The notes beneath the pieces were generated by a model. The model made no database searches. It saw only the letters and a list, made by a program, of their open reading frames with translations, and was not told where the DNA came from. A program made the translations under genes and the position numbers. Of a stretch of DNA of 64,000 bases, positions 55,940 through 64,000 are shown in pieces. The DNA is from Homalodisca vitripennis (taxonomy: Eukaryota; Arthropoda; Insecta; Hemiptera; Cicadellidae): contig NC_060209.1 in NCBI RefSeq assembly GCF_021130785.1, positions 20,359,501 to 20,423,500 on the forward strand, given 5' to 3'. The number at the start of each line of letters is the position of its first letter. Within the stretch, counting starts at the first letter, position 1.

Positions 55940-58900
55940 ATTAATGTTTATTGAACTTCACGCCTATACTTGTAAATATCCATAACTGATATAAACATAT
56001 ATAGTATTTTTTATAAGAAATGAGTTATAGGTACAATTTAATTAGTAATAACCATATACTTATGCACAATAAGGTTGAAATATCTAACACAAACAATATA
56101 TAATTATAAAACTAACAATTCAAGAAATAACCTGTTATTATTTGTCTGTAGCGCCTTCAGTCCTGAGTGTTGATTCTACTCCCCTCCCTTTAACATTAAC
56201 ACATGAGTCCGAACAAAAATTATAGATTGAACTTGGGATATGTAGATTACGAAACAAGTAAATATAATATGTTAGTAAGAAACTTCCATTTTCTTCCAAC
56301 TTCTATTTGAAATAATACATTGAGCAATATTAGTTCCAAAAATAACCAAACATTAAAACAAATTTTACCTTTAAAGAAGAAAAAAATATTAATTGTTTGT
56401 GAATCATCAAGTTTAAAGAATTTCAGCAAAACATTTATTTATTAATTATTGTTAAACACCAAATAAAATATTACAGATAAAACAAAAATTAATTACAATT
56501 TCTCAAATACATTTAGTTATGTTTAAGTAAATTTGGTAACTACACTAACAGGATTTCTTTAAATAAAGGATAAGCTGTACCCTTAAACCCCTATTTTGCT
56601 CATGAGCCACTCGCTATGATTAAACAGAATAAGGAAGAGAGTTGATACAATACAAGGTCAATGGTACTGATAAAAAGTGCAGTAGTCACAGACAAGATTT
56701 GAAGCTGTGCGATCTCTAACTCAGATCTAGTGTAATGTATTAGACTGCTCGGCCATTGCGTCTCCTAAAAATAATTTGTTGTTTTAGGATGGAAATAACT
56801 CATGTGACTAATAAATAGGCCCCAAATCGTCCTAGCCATTGTGTACAATGTCTCACCTTAGCACACAAAAAATTTGCTAAATAATACCTTCTTTTTTTAG
56901 AGACGTCTTTCTCAATCATGAATTCATCAGAATTAATTAATAGATAATTAAATGGACTACTACTAAATGACTCAACAAGTAATGTAAGTAATTAATTATT
57001 AATCATTAATTCATCAGATTGTACTTGGATTGAACATGTTTATGTGATGTACTTTACTTGCTTAGTGAATTGTTTAACACTATCAGTGAAGTAACAAACA
57101 TTTCAATTGACTGTTGAATAATGTTTAAAGTCGAACAGATGCCAGAAACCTTTTGACAGTCCATGGTTGGAGTCCATTAGGCACTAAGCCATTTCCAAAC
57201 TACCGGAAGAGTTTCACCAGTTTTGTCACATTCCTACACAAAAGTCAGCATGTTCAAGTGGTTTAGACAGCATTTCTACAGTAAACAGTGTGTCGATAAA
57301 TATTGGCCGAATCCTGAAAGCAAAGTTTGTAAAACCATTTATAAATGGTTTTGTTATGTATATGTGTTTATATTTTTGGTGTTTTATGTCTGGTTGATGA
57401 GTTGGTGTGTTCCATTAGTATAATTAAGTAGACTATGGGATGGGTACAAAATTACACAACAAATAATGTAAGTAACTAATTATTAGTAATTTATTACTAA
57501 GTGAAAATTTAGCTTTATTAAGTTGTAAAATAATTTCCAATCCGTAGTTTTACATCATCACAGATTGTCAATGTACCTCTTAAAGTCTTCTCTTTCAGTA
57601 TTATAGAACACAATACTCTATAAATAACTAATTAAAAAGTTAAGATATATATTTTGAACATTTTTATCTAAAATTATTTGGATATCTTCAAGGTTGTTAA
57701 TAAATTTTATTTATTTTTTAATATTAAGATATTAGAAAACATAGGCACCACTGGATTTTAAATATTTTTAACAGCATCAGAGGAAGCTTAAATAAACTCT
57801 GGAAACACCACCAAAAAATAATGTTTACACATAAAAACAAGAAACTTTGATAAAACAGTGTTTTAAAAATGATAAAATATGATACAATGGTACAATATTA
57901 TTGTTTTCAACACACACACACAAAAAACATACTGTTTTAAAAATCTTAAAATATATAAGTTTTAAATTGGGTAGTAGTATAATAATTATGTTCAAAACAT
58001 AATTTCTAATCAGTATTGAAAAACTCAAGCACAATTTCAGTTGAATAATTCAGTACATGTTCTTTTTATTTGTAATGAAATTATGTTACCTACAAACAGA
58101 TGTTAATGTACCAACACACGATATAATGTTGACTCATATTACTAATTTTCAATTATTGTTTATCATGTGTCTACTTCTGGATGTGTTATTGAAAGGTTTA
58201 AATTAAATAAGGAAGTTTATTCATGCAACAAATCACATTTTGATCAAGAGCAACATGTAACAAAAAAAAAAAAATATATATATATATATGGGGAGGGCCA
58301 ATCATGTATAGACACGAGATAAAACCAGTGAACATCGAAGCCTACATAGCTGTGTAGCTGAGGCTTAAAAAAAGAGAAAAAAAAAAATATATATATAGTC
58401 CCAGCGGAGCAAGTACTTTTTGTGATTCAGTCTTTAATAAAATTAAACTACGCTTTAATGTTTATATGTTTTAAATTATTAATTTTTGAAAAAATCTTTT
58501 TAAGTAAAACTAAATCATTTTAATTATTTAGAAATTATAAAAATTTCAATTTTGCTGTAATTTAGTCTTAAAAGAAAAGAATTAATTAAATGAAAGTTGG
58601 AACAATATTATACCTATCATGTTTTATAATAATCTCCCTTCCTATTGTTACACAATAATTTACAAATAATCTACAATACTTCTGAAAAAACATGAAAGAT
58701 TTATTCATGGAATAACATGGAGAATGAATAAAATACACTTTTATGTTAGTGTATAGACAGTCACGGAGTGTAAAGTGCGTAGCGCGTAGAGTACAAAGGT
58801 GCACTTGACAATGGCTCGTAGTTTATTAAGGTGCCAATCAAAAGTGAGAGCAGACTGTGCCAAGAATAAATCTGCCGAGCCGTCCAATGTTGCCAAATGC

Positions 58901-60300
58901 CAACGCCACTGTCATTGACAGATCATTAGTTTTAGTTGACCATTTGATTGTCCATTTGTGTGAGCAGTGACAGTGGCAATTGCCTGTGAGTGGAAGTTAG
59001 TGTTTTCTTTGACTGTCTGATATATTTCTATCAGCCTTTTTACAAATGGAGGTAACAATGTAGAACCTATTATTACATCACTGTAATTGAAACCAACACT
59101 AGTTCTATTGTCATCTAATGGCTAACCAATAAGTTTATTTACACGATGTTGACTTTGGTTTTAAAATAAGTTCATGTGGTTATTATTCTGTTCCATTCTC
59201 AAAATATTTATAACAGACCAAATCTTGTATAAACATACCAGTTTACTTCTATTCCTTTATCACATGTCAAAATTATGTTTTTATTCACTATGGACTTAGA
59301 AAATCTGCAACTGATTTAGTCATAATGAACAGTATACTAGAATCTAATTTTCCTTGATAAAACAACACTTTATTTGCAAAAGTATTTTTAAGGCAAGGTT
59401 GTCTTGTATGTCAGAACAGGCCTACATAAGTATCAGGAATTTCACATGTATCTTTACCCCAAATATGTTGTTAACATTTAGTTCTTAATCATCGAATAAG
59501 TTCAAATTAAGATTGTAATTCTTTAAAATACTAATTTATAACTCTGTTTACAAGAGGTGTTTATATTTAAAAGAAATGTTTATTCTATAAGTCTACACAG
59601 AGTAGTCAACTCACAAAATTAACTTGATCTCTTCATTTTAAATGTTCTAAAAATAGACTGTTAAATCCTCCTATACCAACTATTAGTGTTGCAATCTCGT
59701 ATGCCATTAAAACTTCAATAAGTGAAACTAATTCAAAATAATCATGTTTTGTATTTGTTTCATGTACTATTATCAAGGCAAAACACTAATCAAGTAACAA
59801 ACTTTTATCATTTGAAAATACAACGTACATACATATAATACGGTCTAAACACCTGTTCTTTTCTCCTGTCTACAGTTGTGTTTTGTGCATTAAGCTGAAA
59901 TTCCCACACAGATAAAGCAAAAAAATATCATCTCAACTATATAGCTTATACTCTCAGTAGGCTAAAACTCTTGTATCTACGAGACTCAAAAAATTATCTG
60001 ATTTTCATATATACACTCAGTAATATCACTGGGAATGTCTATAGAGTCACCTCCATAGTGAAAAAAAAACAGAAAATAGAATTATTCTTAATTTTCAACC
60101 ACGTAAATTAGGTTAAGAATACTTTGTAAAATCAAAAATTATGACAAGTTTACAAATTGTACACCTATGAAACAGTATTATCAGTAACAGATTACAGAAT
60201 CAAGTACAGGACAATTATCACTTCAACACTTGACACTATAGTGAATTAGCATCGAATTCTCATACGCTAGAATTTTGTTGAAAGAAACCATATAAACCAA
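55940..60300. other. intergenic, AT-rich, one SINE-like head, no gene recognised
   Basis: Apart from the tRNA-like unit at 56690-56765, only short frames and low-complexity runs are seen, including A/TA runs at 58262-58290 and 58377-58398. Nothing conserved was recognised on either strand. Confidence 0.4.
56690..56765 (-). mobile_element. tRNA-derived SINE-like head (tRNA-Ser/Leu type)
   Basis: On the minus strand an A-box-like TGGCCGAGCAGTCTAA (56740-56755) is followed 50 nt later by a B-box-like GCTTCAAATCTTG (56693-56705). The spacing suits a tRNA with a long variable arm. The acceptor stem does not pair well, so it is not a functional tRNA. A SINE head or tRNA pseudogene is more likely. 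The body and 3' end were not defined. Confidence 0.5.
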
Positions 60301-60329
60301 GGCTCTAAGTTCTATGACATACTTCTTTC

Positions 60330-60880
60330 TGGCATAAAGGTAACACAGAAGAGAAGCTTAAGTCTAAGTCTACATTAAAAGCACTCCTAAATCAGTTTAC
60401 ACCTTACTCTCTCGAAAAGTTTATTTTATTTATGTAGTAGGCATTGTTAGCTGATTTGTTTTTGTATTTTGAATATATTTTTTCACCACACTGGAGTGTA
60501 CTCCTGAGAATCTTCATCTACGGTACACGAGGAAGATTGCTGTCTTCTCAGATTATGGGTCTTGAAGACAGGTCATAGGCATCTGAGGAAACATCTTCAT
60601 AGGGTTGACATTTTTTTGGGTGATATGCTTTGTAGATAATGTAATGAACAGGAGGAAAACCTGATTTTTGATTGCCCTGCAATAGTAAGGGATGTGTTAT
60701 GCCATCTTTGGCATTTCAGACAATGGTAGTAAATTTGACAAGGGTTGTTTGCATTGTTCTGTGGGACTGCTGAAATTATAACTGCTAGGCTTCACAGTAC
60801 ACTTGTGGGGTTTTCTTAAGGCCCTAGATACTCCAGTGGATGGATATTAGGCTCCCCTTTAGAAGAAGAAGAAATAAAAT
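60330..60880 (+). pseudogene. 3' relic of an R1/I-like non-LTR retrotransposon
   Basis: Frame pieces GHRHLRKHLHRVDIFLGDML and then CNEQEENLIFDCPAIVRD (about 60577-60715) match the C-terminal region after the RNase H-like part, with its Cys/His knuckle ending in CPA. The unit ends with AGAAGAAGAAGAAATAAAA near 60862-60880, a microsatellite tail. A separate LKALLNQF-type fragment near 60380 may be the end of another element. Stops are frequent. Confidence 0.55.
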
Positions 60881-61904
60881 ACAACATATGTTTAATTTTA
60901 TCCTATACATTTTAGTTCTGAAAGTTTAATTTTAAGAATTGCACTGATAGGAAATATATGGGTATGATACCAATGTCAATAAATATTTTAATACAAAATT
61001 AATAAGGAAAATTTTAATTGAGTTTAACTGAGTTTTAATATATAATTGTAATAAAAGCATTCAAAAAATGTAAATCAAAGGCTACCCCTTTTACTTAAAA
61101 GTACAAGATATATCTAGTCTTACTTAGTGACTTTTATTTAGCAAAAATAATAGTTTCTTAGCTGGAATAAAATCTCGGAGAGTGTTTGTTAAACTATCTA
61201 ACCTGCAATTAAACTGAAAATCTAACAATAAAACCATTCATTAATTCAACAAGCTCTATCAACCCGTAAGATGGGATTTCTAGACCATAGATTTCCATAG
61301 CCCAATAGCTTCTAAATGGTTAAAGTTCTAGAAGGCAGAGCTTGCAAAAGTCAGGAAGTGCAATATGCCAAACACTTCTAGTAGCTTGATGATAGTTATG
61401 TGATTACACAAAGTGTAGCGTGTAAAGGCCAATTTCTACAGCTGAAACTGTGTATTTTGTCTTCGTGTTCTGTATATACTACAGTCGTCCTATTCGTGTA
61501 AAGACTACTGTAGTTTAAGGAATACAAGAAATTTATGATTCTGACTTATCTATCAGAGTGGTTATAATAAATTTATTTAAATGTTCAGTTAGAACCTCTT
61601 ATTGCTGTTATGACGAGTTAATCATATAAATATCTAGAAGTAAATTTAGTTTTAACTTAAATATCATTAAATCCATCAGCTGCTTGGTTACACCTTTATC
61701 CTGGATATATTTTGGTATAGGAATTTTATATCCCCAGATATAAAAGTTTTTCCAGAGAGAGAACTTATACAAGGTAGAATCTATTTTCCCTCTTGCAAAA
61801 TCAAACTTGCCCCATCATCCATGAAGCTGTTCAAAAAGACCTAGAAATCAGTATATGAAAGTTCTTAAAAATTATTTTCATCTTCATTATCTTGAAAATT
61901 CACC

Positions 61905-62765
61905 ATCTGCTAATAATTTTTCTTTAATGATGTTTTAAACTGCGGGAACAGGAAGAAATCTGTTAGTATCACTTCAGGTGTGTAGGGTGGATATCCTAGC
62001 CTGGTAACACTGTTCTTGGCTAAACAATTACACACTAACAAAGACCAATGTGCAGGGGTGTTGGCATGAAGCAAAAACTTGTTTCCCAACAATTTTTCTG
62101 GGCGTTTCCATCTGATAGCATCTCTTAAGCGTCTAAGAAATTCCACCTTAAGTTCTTTGGTCACTGCTTGTCCGTCTAGAATAAACTCGTAGTGAGTTGA
62201 ACCTTTATAGTAAAAAAATCATTTCCTTACTTTTTGTCCAAGCAAAATGTTTCTTACCTAGGAGATGTTTTCGTCTTCCAATCAGGAGACTAATGTTTTC
62301 TTCGAGGCTTGTAGAGAAAACGCCATGTTTCGTCAATTAAAAAAAATTAAATCTGCACCATATTAATTAACTCAACAAACATTAACATTTGATTTTTTTG
62401 TGGTTTTCATTTATCATTATTGGAACCATTCACAAACAAATTCTTTGCATGTGCAAAAGATCATGAAGCATGCTGTGGACACTATCATGTGATAAATTTA
62501 CCTCAAATGCAATTTTGTCAATCGTTAGTCTTTTGTTTGATAGAACTTGCTGTACTCTCTCAATGTTTCCATCACTTGTTGCGTTGAAGGTCGTCCACCA
62601 TGAGGGTTTCGTCAATGCATACATGACCTTCACAAAAACATTTGTGCCACTCACAAACTTGATTCTTCTTCACCGTCTCGTCTCCATAAGCATGAATTAA
62701 AAACTCAAAGAGTCTCATGAGGTGACTTTTGAAGAAAAACACAAAATTTAATGTTTGATCACTGT
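61905..62765 (-). pseudogene. mariner (DD34D-type) transposase relic
   Basis: Minus-strand pieces: N-terminal NFVFFFKSHLMRLFEFLI and HAYGDETVKKNQVCEWHKCF, then NIERVQQVLSNKRLTIDKIA with a helix-turn-helix. The C-terminal block is NKFLLHANTPAHWSLL followed by YPPYTPEVILTDFFLFPQFK. The usual HDNAPAH has become HANTPAH, so the second catalytic aspartate is lost; the third (TDFFLFP) remains. Several frameshifts occur and no inverted ends were found. The stretch 60881-61904 shows nothing else. Confidence 0.75.
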
Positions 62766-63325
62766 TCACTAATTTCCATTTTCTTAAATCGAGAAGGGTA
62801 CCTTGCAGGCACACGAAAACACTCTCCACAAGTAAACAATGGCAACTGAACAATACCAATTCTATAGATATTCTCTCACTAGGAGTAGTACCACTGCTGA
62901 ATGCACTGTGTGTATATTTAAATTGATTCTGGGACCTTATTGATTTTACCGAATACAAGTTTATTTATATTAGTAACTGAAGTAAACATGGTTCAAGTTA
63001 GTTTATTATTCAATTTATTTACTAGTATTGATTAGATAGAAACATATAGTTAAAAAGCAAGGATTAGATAAAGTTTTGAAAAATAGGTAAACAAATATGT
63101 TTCATTTAATTTTTAAATACTTTTTCTATGAGATCTAACAAACCTCTCCCCTTTCACAAATTTCATGTTTTGTGTATTACTTATTATTTGCTTCATATTC
63201 CAAAGCATAATTTTATTTATACAAGAATATTGTTTTAACTTTTAAGGAAGTGCATAAATAATTCAGTAACGTTTCTAGTGATAAAATTATTATAACACAC
63301 TGTTTTAGATACTCTTGTTTTTCAG

Positions 63326-63404
63326 AATTCTCTTGAAAGCAGATCAGATTCTCCAACCAGACAGAAGAAAGTAGATTTTGACCTAACCGCTACCAGTGTA
63401 CAAG
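63326..63404 (+). CDS. RRP1 exon 8-like duplicate (alternative or orphan exon)
   Basis: Acceptor TTTTTCAG ends at 63325 and donor CAAG|GTTATA follows 63404. It is 79 nt, the same length and phases (0 in, 1 out) as RRP1 exon 8. It encodes NSLESRSDSPTRQKKVDFDL and TATSVQ, identical to exon 8 at 10 of 26 positions, including the P..QKKV.F.L core. It lies 11.2 kb past the RRP1 stop with no other RRP1-like exon between. It could be an alternative 3' exon spliced from exon 7, or part of a partial downstream gene duplicate. Exon 8 and this exon cannot be joined in series because of phase. Confidence 0.75.
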
Positions 63405-64000
63405 GTTATATAATTACTTAATATAAGTATATAATATTATTGCTATGATATAAAGATCTCACTTTTCTTAATATCGGACTATCTAAATTTGCCCATAATT
63501 TAAACTATTACTACACTTTACATTAATATATGTAAATTTCCATTAACATTGTTATTTGAGAGAAACTTTCTTTTAAGTTTTTTACATGACTTGTTTTTTG
63601 TTTTGCAAAAATATTAGTAATGCTAGCCTGTAACCGTAATCCTATATGCAATATTGAAGTTTGTAACAGAAGTTAAATTTTCAGATGCTTCACTGTAATC
63701 TAAAGTAGGTACAATTTTATCATTAACTCAATTGAGGTCATCATAGGTATTAAAAATAAAACATTAAACATAAATCTTACAAATAAATAATAAGGAAATA
63801 CATATATACAAAAAACTACCAATGATTTTGCCAAAAAATGACATCACGGAACAATAATACTGGCTGGTGTCACCTTTTGACTTTTTTTGGCTTGGTTGGA
63901 TTGTTCTATAAAAATATTTATAAATTAATTTTTTATGGCAAAATTTATTTTTTCATTTCTATTTTTAATCAAAATTCTTCGAACAGTGTAATCAAAATAT
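63405..64000. other. sequence after the orphan exon, no feature recognised
   Basis: AT-rich. No copy of RRP1 exon 9 is visible before the window ends. Confidence 0.5.

Noticed and set aside
63685..63698. Possible terminal exon after the orphan RRP1-like exon (TTTTCAG then four codons and a stop)
   Set aside because: It keeps phase but encodes only DASL with none of the conserved VPFD..KP..GLLK ending; too short to support.
1..64000. CRISPR array, operon, prophage or other prokaryotic system
   Set aside because: The genes are spliced, intergenic DNA is transposon-rich and tandem repeats lack spacer structure; nothing bacterial is present.

Overview
This is a eukaryotic nuclear window. It is AT-rich, with long introns, canonical GT-AG splice sites and many decayed transposable elements. 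The protein families and transposon types point to an arthropod, most likely an insect; a hemipteran with a large repeat-rich genome is a guess. Two conserved genes lie head to tail on the plus strand, and nearly everything else is transposon-derived.

Gene 1 (1-11549, plus) is the C-terminal 389 codons of the non-catalytic subunit of Rab3 GTPase-activating protein (RAB3GAP2 family), in eight exons. The first exon is cut by the window edge. The third coding exon (3588-3806) is the last unit of a roughly 181-bp tandem array (2661-3727). The five upstream units each carry a copy of its splice acceptor and first ~139 nt, but no matching donor.

Gene 2 (28458-52169, plus) is a complete RRP1/Nnp-1 gene (NOP52 family, nucleolar pre-rRNA processing). 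Nine exons encode about 736 residues and all splice phases close. Exon 8 carries a KVxF motif of the type known to dock protein phosphatase 1 in vertebrate RRP1B. A diverged second exon of identical length and phase, also with a KVxF core, lies 11 kb past the stop codon (63326-63404).

Mobile DNA. TTAA-flanked piggyBac-type elements lie at 7775-8929, 16366-17736, 38943-41679 (with a broken transposase), 44779-45815, 46237-46888, 49967-50708 and 52516-53387. A 46-bp insert of the same style is at 29269-29314. A full-length DD41D mariner-like element with 111-bp inverted repeats is at 37238-38778, and mariner relics are at 12372-12600 and 61905-62765. Non-LTR retrotransposon pieces lie at 1808-2030, 5800-6805, 9261-9855, 20829-21060, 22040-27785, 32480-35940 (one inside another), 42220-42860, 51000-51970, 54667-55926 (an intact RT reading frame with a perfect 13-bp target duplication) and 60330-60880. 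Also present are a Penelope-like relic with a hammerhead-like core (14026-14470), a tRNA-derived SINE-like head (56690-56765) and an unclassified repeat cluster in RRP1 intron 1 (28960-32470).

The two genes share no pathway: one regulates Rab3 and Rab18 in membrane traffic, the other acts in nucleolar ribosome assembly. All calls come from reading the sequence and from remembered family features; no database search was run.
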